Source: Pseudoprimorskyibacter insulae (lineage in GTDB: Bacteria > Pseudomonadota > Alphaproteobacteria > Rhodobacterales > Rhodobacteraceae). From it: a stretch of DNA of 64,000 bases. The stretch spans positions 248,001 through 312,000 of the forward strand of contig NZ_OMOJ01000003.1 of assembly GCF_900302505.1 (NCBI RefSeq), in the 5' to 3' direction. Shown in pieces: positions 18,778 to 30,300 of the stretch; the stretch's first letter is position 1; every line of letters starts with the position of its first letter. The notes under the pieces were generated by a model. That model made no database searches. It was not told the origin of the DNA and saw only the letters and a program-made list of their open reading frames with translations. Position numbers and translations under genes: made by a program.

Positions 18778-20586
18778 TTATGACCAACGCCACAGCGTCA
18801 TGCGGGCCCAGTCCTGCAGGCGACGGGTCCAGATCCAGATCACCCGGCGGTCGTCCAGCGTGATCCGGGCGGCCCCGCGCAGACCGGGACGCAGCAACGC
18901 GGTATCGCCAGTGGGCTGTGCCTGCACGGCAAAGACATTGCGGCCATCCACCACTTCGCCGATGGGAATAATCCGCTGAATGGTGAAGGAAAACGGATGG
19001 TTGGGGAAAGACGTTAACACCACCTGCCCGGTCTCGGTGCCGGCCAGATCTGCGATTTGATCCTCGGGCACCTCAAGTCGCAGGCGGAAAGCCCCGGCGG
19101 GCGCGACCTCATAGAGCACTTGGCCCACCTGCACGGCAGAGCCGACCATCTGGCTTGGATCGCCCGCCACGATGATCCCGTCGAAGGGCGCATCCAGCTT
19201 TGTTCGGTCCAGCCGCGCGCCGATCAAGGCAAGCCGCGCCTCGGCCTGATCGCGGCGGCTGCTGGCAATGCGCATCTCGGCGCGGTTCTGTTCGCTGAGG
19301 GCCAGTTCGTATTCCACCGCATAGCGCCGCGCCTCGGCTGTCAGTTGCAGCTTTTCCAGTTGCAGGTCGCGGTCATCAAGTTCGGCCAGAACCTGCCCCC
19401 GCGCCACCTGGTCCCCCGGACGGGCGTGCGAGGCCGCCAGAAACCCGTCAATCTGCGCGGTCACGGCCCGAAGCTGCGCCCCTTCGACCTGCGCCTCGGC
19501 GACGATGGCATAGGGTTCGGTCCAGACGTAGAACAGCGCGGTCGCCGCCAGCGCGGCAACGGCGGTCAACTTCAGCCCCGCGTGATCCGGCCCCAGCAGG
19601 GACCGCCGCAAGTTCCCCAGCGCCCGTATCCCCTGCCCGACCGGCCCCTGATCCATCAGGCGCTTTTGCTCCAGCACCGGCGCAACGGCGGCGGCCACAA
19701 CATCCAGTTTGGCCAGCATCTGGTCATTCCAAGTCAGCGGCTGCGAATGTTCGATACACAGCGCCCCAACGGCTTGGCCCGAGTGCATCAGCGGCACCGT
19801 CACAATGGCCGAGAGTTGCTGCGCGCGGGCCAGCGCGTCATGGGCCTCATAGGCCATCAAATCGCCCGGCACACGCGGCCAGACGGTGATATGCTTCAGG
19901 GCCAGCGCCTCATCCATGGCGGCCTGAACCTGCCGGGGATGGGACAGTTTGCCGGTGATCCGCGCGGTATAGGACATGGCGGCGATCTTGGACCGGCCCC
20001 CGCGCTGCCACGCGACGCTAACGCGGTCCACGCCCAACCGGTCGGCCAGCGCCGTCGCCAAAGCCCGTGCGCTGGGTTTATAGCGCGGCGCGTCCAAGGC
20101 GCGGGCGAGCATATCAAGGGCAAAACGGTCGGTGCTGGCCTGCGCCGGGCCTTGACCCAGCCGGTCCAGCCGCACCCGCGCCTCAACCCAGACCGCGCCC
20201 CATTGCAGATGGCGCATCGCGGTCAACAACGCAGTCTCATCCGCCGCCCGAAGCATCACCGCAACGGCCCCCACAGCCTGCCCATCCAAGCGGACCGGGT
20301 AGGCGATCACATGGGTGCCATTGCCAACATCAGACAGGGTGCCTTGGTTGGCCTCTGCGGCCTCACTCAGCGGATCGGCCAAGGGTTCTGCCGCGCCCGC
20401 ATTTGGCCATCCGGCATCGGCCCCAGCACGCACCGCACCGATCATAGCGCCGGGTAGCAGAGCAACCTGCAAGGACAGCCACGCACTCAGGAACGCCGCC
20501 AGATCAGGCTGATCTGCCAAAGCCGACCAGGCCGCCTCCTCATGGAAGGCAGCCGGGCCAGATGGGGTTTGAAGCGAAACTGTCAC
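18778..20586 (-). CDS. GAF-domain / membrane / HlyD-type adaptor protein
   Basis: A 602-residue protein with a GTG start. The cytoplasmic N-terminus has a poorly conserved GAF-like domain (about 25-140) and a clearer GAF domain (about 155-305; SAIVTVPLMHSGQAVGALCI is typical). One membrane helix follows at 338-354 (LKLTAVAALAATALFYVW). The rest is a periplasmic HlyD module: first barrel half QLRAVTAQIDGFLAASHARPGD, helical hairpin 405-460, second half LDAPFDGIIVAGDPSQMVG, then a beta-barrel. It is a membrane-fusion protein carrying a cytoplasmic sensing or docking domain, an unusual combination. It sits 24 bp after the SapC gene and 12 bp before the M50 fusion gene. The GAF part might sense a small molecule or bind the SecA-like motor; both are speculation. 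Confidence 0.82.
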   Translation of the reverse strand: MTVSLQTPSGPAAFHEEAAWSALADQPDLAAFLSAWLSLQVALLPGAMIGAVRAGADAGWPNAGAAEPLADPLSEAAEANQGTLSDVGNGTHVIAYPVRLDGQAVGAVAVMLRAADETALLTAMRHLQWGAVWVEARVRLDRLGQGPAQASTDRFALDMLARALDAPRYKPSARALATALADRLGVDRVSVAWQRGGRSKIAAMSYTARITGKLSHPRQVQAAMDEALALKHITVWPRVPGDLMAYEAHDALARAQQLSAIVTVPLMHSGQAVGALCIEHSQPLTWNDQMLAKLDVVAAAVAPVLEQKRLMDQGPVGQGIRALGNLRRSLLGPDHAGLKLTAVAALAATALFYVWTEPYAIVAEAQVEGAQLRAVTAQIDGFLAASHARPGDQVARGQVLAELDDRDLQLEKLQLTAEARRYAVEYELALSEQNRAEMRIASSRRDQAEARLALIGARLDRTKLDAPFDGIIVAGDPSQMVGSAVQVGQVLYEVAPAGAFRLRLEVPEDQIADLAGTETGQVVLTSFPNHPFSFTIQRIIPIGEVVDGRNVFAVQAQPTGDTALLRPGLRGAARITLDDRRVIWIWTRRLQDWARMTLWRWS

Positions 20587-20610
20587 GGCAATGCGGCGCG
20601 GCGCTTGGGC

Positions 20611-21378
20611 TTACGCCCCCGCTTGCAACGCGCCAAGCGACGACATGCTGACGCGGTGGGCGTATAGCGCCTCTAGCAACCCGCCCTCGCGCAGGCTTAG
20701 GTACTCTTGGTCCGAGAGCGCCTCAAGGCGTTGGAAATCAATCCCCGCCATGCCTTGCAGGCTGACCTTGCCGCCTTCAGCGTTGCGCCCTTCAATGCCG
20801 ACCGTGCGCAGCAGATCCAGATCGGCCACGCGCTTCATCGCCTCTTCGGTGCGGCGGGCTGACAGGGCGTAATCCGACGATAGCCGGATGATGCCTTGCA
20901 GATAGTCCGACTGGCCACCGTCTTCGTTGAACAGCAACTGGCCGTCATCGCCATCGGTGAAATCCTCAAACCCGCTGTCAATGCACAGGATCGGATCTTC
21001 GGCATCGGTGTTGCCAAGGATGAACGGGTAGCGGCGCAAATAGGCCGGAACATAGCCACGCGTCCAGCGACCATCGTCCGACACAAAGGCGTTGCGGCCA
21101 CTGGCCAGCGAACAGACAAACACCGGCGACGGGCCTGCCACGGTCGGCACGAACATGATCGGCAGATAGGGCGCGGCGGGGCCGAATTCATCAATGACCG
21201 CCGGGATCAGATGGATGGTCGAAGCCTTGGCCAGCGCCTGATTGTTCATCGTGATCCGGTGGCTGCGATGCGCCTCATTGGAAATGGGCAGCACGCCGGA
21301 ATACATCACCGGAAACCCACCGCCTGCCCGTTTGGCAGGCTTGGTTGCGGGATCAAGCGTTTCGGTTTCAGTGGCCAT
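20611..21378 (-). CDS. SapC-family protein
   Basis: A 255-residue soluble protein with no signal peptide. It has the SapC-family look: a basic N-terminus, then MYSGVLPISNEAHRSHRI, FVPTVAGPSPVFVCSLASGR, YVPAYLRRYPFIL and the acidic stretch DSGFEDFTDGDDGQLLFNEDG (split by the family's conserved region). SapC was named from the S-layer protein secretion locus of Campylobacter fetus; its biochemical role is unknown. AAAGGAG lies seven bases before the ATG. It is the first gene after the giant protein (12 bp after that stop codon), which supports a cytoplasmic role specific to that client, such as a chaperone or targeting factor. Confidence 0.85.
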   Translation of the reverse strand: MATETETLDPATKPAKRAGGGFPVMYSGVLPISNEAHRSHRITMNNQALAKASTIHLIPAVIDEFGPAAPYLPIMFVPTVAGPSPVFVCSLASGRNAFVSDDGRWTRGYVPAYLRRYPFILGNTDAEDPILCIDSGFEDFTDGDDGQLLFNEDGGQSDYLQGIIRLSSDYALSARRTEEAMKRVADLDLLRTVGIEGRNAEGGKVSLQGMAGIDFQRLEALSDQEYLSLREGGLLEALYAHRVSMSSLGALQAGA

Positions 21379-21390
21379 TGGTAATCTCCT

Positions 21391-24300
21391 TTAATCAATC
21401 GTCGCGCGGCGCGCGCGTTCTGCGCGGGACAGTGCCCAGCCGCCGGGGATGGCCTTGCCTGCGTGGCTGGTGGACCAGCCGGTTGGCACCGGCATCCGCC
21501 GTGGCGCAGCATCTGCGTGCAGCGCCCCATTGGCAAGCAGGATCACGCCAGAGGGTGCGAAATTCTCAGCCAAGTCAGACCCCTGCCCGTCGGCCTTTGC
21601 GTCCACCGCGTATTCGGCCAGATCCAGCACAGGCATCGGGCGATCCGTTCTGGCGCGGCTATGGGTGACCGGCACGGGTGAGCGCGGCGCCATTCCGGGC
21701 AAAGACACCCGGATATCCCGCGCCGTGCCAAGCGTCGGCACGGTGGCCGACGCATCCGGTGCCACGACAAACACCCGCTGGGCAAAGTCTGTCATCTGCC
21801 GGGTGGGCATCTGCATCGTCGGGACAGCCACCGACACCGGCGCATGCGCGGCGCTGGCCACGGCCACCGGGTCGGTTGCGACGGTCTTGACCGTCGGCTG
21901 AACCGTAACAACCGGCGTTTTGGCCACCTTTTGAACCGCGAAGGTCTGTTTGGTGCTGCTGGTGCCATCGCTGATGGTCAGCGTGGCGTTGAAACGGTCA
22001 CCGGGCGCGACATAGGCATGATCCAGCGTCAGCTTGCCATCCGCCGGAACGACGCCCGTGGCGATTGTCCCGTCACCCCAGTTCATCTGGTAGGTCAACG
22101 CCTGCCCCAAACGGTCCATCACAGCCGCGTTCAGGACATAGTCATTGTCCCCGCCTACGGCGTCCTGAACGACCTGAGCGCCAAGGATCACGGGCACCAC
22201 CGGCGCGACCGCGACCTCAACCACCGCCGTCGCCACGATGTTCGACTGCAGATCGGGATGCGTCCGTGCCGCGATGTTGATCTGCACCTTGCCATCCGCA
22301 GGCGCGGTGCCGCTGGCGTAGACATGGCGCGCCTCAAACCAGCCATCGGCCATCAGGGTGACGTCGCCCTGAACCATGGGTGTTACGCCAAGCTGGCGGG
22401 TGAAGGTCGACGGCGTCGTGCCATCGCCCCAATCAACGGTCAGGTTGCGGTACTGGTCATGGGTGGTTTCCACCATCCGGCCACGCAGCACATAGGTATC
22501 GCCCTCGAACGCGCCGCCAAAGACCTCTAGCCCGTCAAGGGTCGGCAGGTCCCAGATCACGGCCACCACAGATTGGCTGGTGCTATCCGCCCCATCGGAT
22601 GCGGTCACCTTGATCAGCGTGTCCTGACCATCGACGGACCGTTTGGTAAAGATGTGTCTGGCGGTGAAGGCGCCATCGGCGGCCACGGTCGCGGTCCCAG
22701 TCGTGCCATCGCCCCAATCCACCGTAACCGTTACGTCATCGCCCGGCACATCCTGGGCCATGCCGGTCACTGTGACCTCACCGCCGACACCAACCGCCAA
22801 CATGAACGAGGACTGGCTACCATGCGCGATTTGCAGATCGTTGATGCTCGGCGCGACGTTGGCCACCGGCACCGTATACCGGCGCGAGGTGATCAGGCTC
22901 AACGTGCCATCATCGGCCTTTTCATAAAGCGACACCGACGCCACAATGTTCGAGTTGTAGCCAAGCCCCGCCGGATCCTGATCAAAGCTGCGACTGACTT
23001 GGAACGTGCCATCCGCCGCCACGTCGATCAACTGGCCTTTGCCCACCGCATCGGTCCAGACCACCTCAATCACACGGTTTTCCGCCCAGCCTTGGGTTAG
23101 CTTGCCCGTCGCATTGAAGGTTTGGCCTTCGTAATACTGACGGTCCAGCGGCAACTCGATGATCGGGAAGGGTTCAACCTTGACGGTGTAAACCACTGTC
23201 GTCTCACCGGTTTTCCCATCATTGGCCACGGTAATCTTAACCGTCGCCTCATCCCCGTCCAGCGGCGTGCGATATTGATGCGTGACCGCCAGATGGGTCG
23301 AGGCCTGCTTGATCGTCTCAACCTCGGACCCGTCGCCCCAATCGACGGTAAAGACGAAATCCCGCTCCGTCAGGTCGGACGGGCTAAGATCTGTCACATC
23401 AAGGCCCAGCGAGACGTCCTGATATTGACGCACAGCACCGGGCAGCGACACCGCCGTCACATTCGGCAAGGCGTTCTGAACGCGCAGAGGCATGCTCCGC
23501 GACACGGCATTGACGATCCTGCCATCGGGGTCGGTGATCGCATCACCGTCGATGACATAGAACTTGGCCGGGTAACGCCCCGTTTCCAGCAGCTCTGAAT
23601 CCTCGGCATAGCTGTGGAACGCCGTGAATTGCCCGCCCGAAAATTGCGTGGTGTCGGCATCCGTGGTGATAACCACCTGACCATCCACAATCTCGCGCTT
23701 GTAGAACGAGGCCGTGCCATCGCCCCAATCCATACGGATTTCATAGCTGTCTTTTGGGTTATCCCACCACCGGATGTTGGCAAAAAGTTTTCGATCAAGC
23801 TGCGTGTAGTGGGGGGCAGACCCTGTGCCTACCCCTCCGATTGTTGGTGCCTTATCCTTGACCTCAGCCGTCAAGACCTTGGTACTGGTCGCGAATTCAT
23901 CGGTTGCGGTGACCGTGACCTGATAGGCGGTCTTGTCCCATTGGCCGAAGAATTCCAGTGCGTCCTTGGCATAGACATGGCTGACCTCAAACGTGCCATC
24001 GGCGGCAACGGTCAAAACCTCAGCCGTGCCATCGCCCCAATCGACACTGGCGGTGAAGGCGTCATTGCCCGGATCTTTCACCGTGCCTTTCAGCGTGACG
24101 GTGCCGCCTTCGCGGGTGGTGATCGTCTCGGCGCTTTGACCGAAGACATTCAGCGTCACATCCGACAGTACCGGCGCGACGTCATGAATGACCAGCGACC
24201 CGGTTTCAACCCGACTGGGAGAGCCGATAAAGATATCCCACGTGCGCGCGGCCACAGCCGACCCCGGCTTATAGGTCTCCACCTTTTGCGTGGTGGTAAA

Positions 24301-27300
24301 GGTAAAGGTGCCGTCGGCTTTGATCCGCTCAAAGGAAGAATAGAGGCCCAGCTCATCAATAAATTCGACCCACGCGCCCTCCAGATCGGCAGGCACGTCA
24401 ATGACCTTACCGCTGAAGGTCAGGGTTTCGCCTTCGTTGCCTTCCACCGGCTTTTGCACCCATTCGATCACCGGCGCTTTGTCTTTGATGACCACGGATG
24501 TGGTCACAACGTCAGTCTTGTCGCCCAGACGATCCTGAACATAGGCCTTGATCGTATAGGGCGCGTCGTCTTTTTGGTTGTTGCCATAGGCATGGGTGGC
24601 AGTGAAGGCCCGGGTGTCGCCCGCCACATCATAGGCGGTCAGGGCCGTGCCATCGCCCCAATCGACCCAAACCTTATGCACATCCGAGGCGGAGGCATCT
24701 TGGAAGCTGCCCGAAAGCGAAACCTCTTCGCCCTCGAAATAGCTGGCCTGAACAGGCGCCATGGTCAGCCCATAGGGCAAATTGCGCACGACTTGGGTCA
24801 CGCCGCCAGTGTAAGTCGCTTCGTCTGATCCGTCGTTCGTCACGGTAACGCTGATCGACAAAGGCGTGCCAACGGCCAGATTTCCGGCAATGCGCGTAAA
24901 GGTATAGGCGTCTTGCGGGCCGATGGCCTTGATCACCTCAGGCTCGGTGCCGTCACCCCAGTCGATGGTAAAGACATAGTTGCCCGCCTCGCGGTCGCCT
25001 TTGCCGGGGTCGGTGACGTTCAGCGTCAACTCGATGTCCTGCCCCGGTTCGACCATCGGCGTCAGAGCGATGCCGGTAATCTGCGGCGCGGCGTTCAGAA
25101 CCTCAACCGTCGAGGGGAACTGAACACCGTTTACCGGTGCGCCGGTATCGGGATGATAGATCGGCTGGCCATCGAACAATGACAGTTCGATCTGGGCGTC
25201 ACCCTTCTGGGCAAAGACATGCTCAAGCCGTATATGCCCATCGGCGGTTTTGAATGCCGAGCCGGTGAAGATTTCACTGCCGACCCCATTTGCATCCCGC
25301 TGCCAAGTGTATGATGCGACTTCGCCCGCAAAGGTGATCGAAAAGACGAACTGTTGCTCGTTCTCATAGCCCGAGATGTCATACTCGACAAAGAGCGTAT
25401 CCCCCTCGCGCAGCGAGTTAAAATCGCTTGCATCAATGCCCTGAACAGACGGATAGACGTTGCTGACCGCCGCCGACAGGGTCTTGCTGACCTCATCCAC
25501 CCGGTCCGATACCGTCATTTTCACCGGGAAGGCGGTTTTTGCCACATCGCCAAAATATTGCACCGCATCATCCAGATACAGATGGCTGGCGCGGATTTGG
25601 CCCAGATCGTTGGCTTGGACGGTCTCAACTGTGCCATCGCCCCAATCGACGGTGATCAGCAGATCCTCTTCGCCACCACCGTCATCCACATCGGCGACCA
25701 AGGTCACGGTGTTGTTTTCCGGCAGGCTGACCGTCGCGCCGTTTTGCCCTTCATAGGTCAAGGCCGCCGTCAAGATAACCGGCGGGCGGTTCTTGACGAT
25801 CACAGATCCGGCCTTGCGGTCGAATTCAACCCCATCCACCGAGACAATCGCCGTATAGCCGTAGCTGTCCTTGCCCAGCGCCGATTGCGCACTGTTTTCC
25901 ATAAAGCGGCTGACCAGCCAGATGTCTGCCCCCGTCTGCAAGGCCAGGTTCTGCACGTAGCCATCTTCCCAGACCACGGTGATCGCGGTGTTGGTGGCAC
26001 GGCCAATGCCGCTCAGACGTCCGCCGATCATTGCAGCCTCGCCCTCGGTCACGGCAGCTGCCGCGCTCAGGGTGGTCTCAAGCGTGCCTTTCGCCGTCAT
26101 CTGACCGTTTGCCGAATGGCCGGTGCTGTCGGTCACGGTGACTGTGATGCCAAGGCCCGCGTCCTTCTGCGCGGCAAAGCCCTTGGCGTCGAACACATGC
26201 GACAGCTCATAGCTGCGCGCATCGGCTACGAGGGTCTGCGTCGACGTGGAGCCATCGCCCCAATCGACACGCACGGTGTGCAGGTCATGCGTGCTTTGGT
26301 CGGTGAAGGTTCCGGTGATGACATAGCTGCCATCGGCGGCCAGCCCGGCTTTGGGCGCGACCGTCACTGCGGTGGGCGCATAGCCGGTCACCTCAAGCTC
26401 ACGGGTAATGGTTTTCAGGCGCCCTTGGCTATCAAGCGTGCCAAAGGTCACCTTGCGCTGGCCCGGCGCGTCGATGCTCGCGTCCAGTGTGACAATCAGA
26501 TTGCCGTTGCTGATGCCATACTGCCCATTGGGAACAGGCCGGAATTCGGTATCCCCGTCGAACTTATAACCCACGCTTGCGATATCCCAAGCGTCCGCAC
26601 CGGCCAGACGGAACACCAGCGGCGTTCCTTCCAGAACCGGGCCATTAACCTTTTGCCCGTCCTTCAGAATGTCGAAGCCGGTAAAGGTCATTGCCGGATG
26701 CGTGACGGCGATCTGGGACCATGCGACCGAAGTCACCTGATTGCCGTCCTTGATCGTGGTCACTGGCGTCAGGGTTTCGGCCTTGGTCAGCGTCACCGAC
26801 GCCGTAAAGCGCCCGGTTGCCGGATCAAGCACAACTTTCGGCGCGGAGCCTGTGCTGCTTAGGACCGTGCCATTGCCAAGGTTGATGGTGATGACCGGGG
26901 TTTTGCCGTCATCGGTGTAATCGTCATAGCTGCCACTGAAGGTCAGCGCGCGATGGGTCAGCGCCTGCGCCTGATCCAAGCCAAAGCCCGAAATCACCGG
27001 CGGCAGTGGGCTGACGTTGAACATCAGCGAGGCCGCGGCCTTGGCCCCACCATCGTCAGTCACCGTGATCTTCACCTCATAGGTGCCCGGCGCATCATAG
27101 CGATGGGTCAGCGACCACAGGTTGGCGATCTCATCGTCGGACATACGCGCGACGTCTTGCTGTCCGGTCAGGGTCAGCGTGGTGCCATCGCCAAAGTCCA
27201 CCACGGCGGTCAGATGGTCATTGCTGGCCGCGCCTGCGACCATGTCCCGGAACGGATCCATCAAGATCAGGTCGATCAGGGCAGTCTCGCCCGCCGTCAG

Positions 27301-30300
27301 ATCCGTCGCCTCGGCGATCAGATCAACCGACGGGGCAAGGTTGTGGACAGTGACAAGGCCCAGGGCCTGCGCCGCGCCGTCGTCATCGGTTTGGCCAAAG
27401 ACATCACCGTTGTTCGTTACGGCCTGCACGGTGATGGCAAAGGGGTCGCGACCATCATTGTCCTGCGCATAGGTATGCCGCGCGATGGAGGCATCCCCCG
27501 CCTCGGTGGTGACTGTGCCATCGCCCCAGTCAATCCGCCATTCCTTCAGCCCCTGCTCAGATCCATAGACAACCGCACCAAGGCCCAGCGCCACCTGTCC
27601 GGTTTCGTTGATCGTCAGGGCAACCGGCGTGCCGTTGAATGTCGTGGCCGTTCCCCCGTTGGAGGTCAGAGTAACCGTCAGCTTGGGGTCGCGGGATTGG
27701 GTGCTGTATTCAGTCTTGATATCCGCATCGAGCGGGATGCCGCCCCGTTCATGGGCAATAGCCACATCAATCGTGCCCACCCCTTCGAAGCGGGTGAAGT
27801 CGCGCGGCACCATAATAAGGGTGATCGTATCGACCACCTTGGGCGTGTCTTTGTCATTGATATCTGTCAGCAGGTCGAACGGGATGGTGCCTGTGGGCTC
27901 TCCTGTTTGGGACAGGATCATATTGGCCACTTCGACCGTGTTCAGCGCGTTCAGAATGGTTGCTTTGACGCTATCAGACAGAACCGCCTTGCCGAGCTTA
28001 TCGGCAGTGGGCGTGCCAATCGCGTTCAGAGTAATGATTTCCGACAGCAGCTGGCTGCGTTTGGTCGCAGTCGTACCAGCGGCGTCAGCTTGGGTCTGTT
28101 TGTTCTCAACCAGCCAATCGCGCAGCGCCACCGCCCCTTTGGGTGTCAGCGCAGCGAAAAGCGTATCTGCATCGCCCCCCGCGATGGTCGCAAAGCGGCC
28201 TGTGCCTTGGGCCACTTGGCCGGTCAGTTCCGCCGCACCGCCATTGCCAAAGTCCACGGTATAGCGGTACGCGCCCCGATCTCCGATACTGGTATCAAGG
28301 TTCTTCACTTTATCGCCGAACATCGACAGATCAACGGCAACCACAGCACGATCGGCACCGGCGTCCACAGACGTTTGGCCCGCAATCTGGGATGTCGTCG
28401 CCGTAGCAACCGGCGTCAGGGTGAATTGCAGATCATAGGGCCGCACGCGCAGGGTTGCGTGGTAGTCTTCGGACGTGGCGTTGACCTGTGCCTTGGTGTT
28501 CTTGAACGAATAGGTCAGGTTGTAGACACCTAGGTCGTTGAAAGAGCGGCTGACCTCAAAGCTGCCATCTGCAGAGCTGATTTGATAGGTCACCGGGTTC
28601 CGGTCATCCCCATCGCCCCAGTTTACGATAATGCTGGTCGCATCGCCCATACCGGCGTCGGTGTATTTGCCCGATAGCGTAACCTTATCCCCATTAAACA
28701 CGATCTGCGGCAGAGACACCGTTCCAGACAGGGCGGGCGCTTTGTTCACCACGTAAATCGTTTTGGACAGGCTGACGACCTGCCCTTGATTGTCAAAGGC
28801 TTTGACCGTCGCGGTGTAATCGGGCGTGCCATCCTCAGAATAGGTATGGGCAAAGACATGGCTCCGGCTGTCGAGCGCCGACACCCCTGCGGGCGTTTTA
28901 TATTCGCTGACCTGCCCATCGCCCCAATTGACGATCCAGTGGTCGATGCGATCCGTGGGGTCCACATCAATGACAGATGCCAGCAGGCTGATCGGATTGC
29001 CTTCGCTGACCGCCTCTTTGCCCGCGTACAGGCCCGGATTGACCCAAGTCACCGACATTTCGGGCGGCACATCGGCCACGGTGAACTGCGTCGTCGCAAA
29101 TGAGGTCGCGCCGCCGGGGTCGCGCACAGTGACTTTCAGCGCATAAACGCCAGACCGCATCAGCTCAAACAGAGGTATGTCAAACCCGACCGAGCCCGAA
29201 GCCAGCCCCGACACGGTGTAGTACCCATCGGCGCTGGTCGTCGCCCCCAGAACCAAGGCCTTGGACGTGCCATCAGGGCCGATCAGTTCGGCCCGCAGTT
29301 TCAGGTTCGCACGATCATAGGCGCTGTCGTCGGCGATGCCGGTCACAGTGACCTTGGCCCCTTGGCCTTCTTGTAGCGCTGGCGCGGTTTCTGCCTTCGT
29401 CACCGTCACCTGCCCGATGCGCGGGGCGTTGTTCAGAACGGTCACGGTTGTGACAGCTTGCGTGCTGACGATCAGCCCGACATAGCCCGCAGGGGCGTCT
29501 GCCTTAACGGAGCGATAATTGACCCGTGCCGTGACCGACAGGGATTTGTTGCCCGATGTCTGGCCAATCGCGGCCTCAAGCGTGGGCCAGTCAAAGGTCT
29601 GGCTGGCCGATTGTCCTTGGGCCGCCGTCAAATCCTGCGTGGCAATGGTTTTGCCGTCGATGATCCAGTCGATGCTTTCCGGCGTGCCGACCCATTCTGT
29701 GTGCAGGGTCACAGGTTGACCCGCACGGATCGTGGGGACGGAATTGCCGACAAACTTCGCCGCCTCGGTGCCAAGCGTAACCTCTTTGAACGTAAAATTC
29801 ATAGCGGCAGATTCAGCGCCGCCCACCGGGTAGTCGTTGTTATAGGCCCCCACGAGCACGGAATAGGTGCCGGGCTTGCTATAAGTATGCGACGCGCTTG
29901 TTGCGCTTGCCCCCAGTGCGTCAAACGTCCCATCGCCCCAAACCACGACCCAACCCGTAACGCGGTCTTCGGACGAGGGGTCAGAATAGGCCAATTGAAC
30001 GGTGGTTTCGGTACCAAGCTTGCCCGAATAGGTGCCAGTGACACTGACCGTTGGGCGGGTATCGGCCATCACCAGCTTCTGATCGCTGGTTGATTGCGTG
30101 CCATCGGCGATTTTGGCCATGACGGTCACGCTGTAGTTGCCATCGCGGCCAAGGCCCAGGCGTTGCAGTTCCGCCCAAGTGACCTGATGCGAGATCGTGA
30201 ATTCGGTCGACGACTTGCGCGTCACGACCGCGTTGAAATCGGCCTGCCCGTCGCCATTGAGGTCAATCTGCACGGTGGGAGTTGCGCCATTGGAAACCGT

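Noticed and set aside
19057-20457. 466-codon plus-strand frame opposite the GAF-HlyD gene
   Set aside because: Composition is His/Arg/Gly-rich with no domain; the minus-strand protein in the same place has clear GAF and HlyD signatures.
21391-21900. C-terminal sorting signal or RTX secretion signal on the giant protein
   Set aside because: The last 150 residues have no LPXTG, PEP-CTERM or GlyGly-CTERM tripartite end and no terminal RTX block; they end in a soluble Arg/Ala-rich stretch.
22400-25650. Regularly spaced short repeats considered as a CRISPR array
   Set aside because: Spacing is irregular (about 280-1000 bp), the repeats lie in frame within a coding region and encode the PKD D-W-G-D-G-T strand.
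25354-28533. Several plus-strand open frames above 400 codons (for example 25354-26862 and 26953-28533)
   Set aside because: Same cause: antisense of the PKD repeats, which have very few stop-generating codons. Recurrent strings such as R-G-A-I-A-P-I-D are just the complement of the W-G-D-G-T codons.
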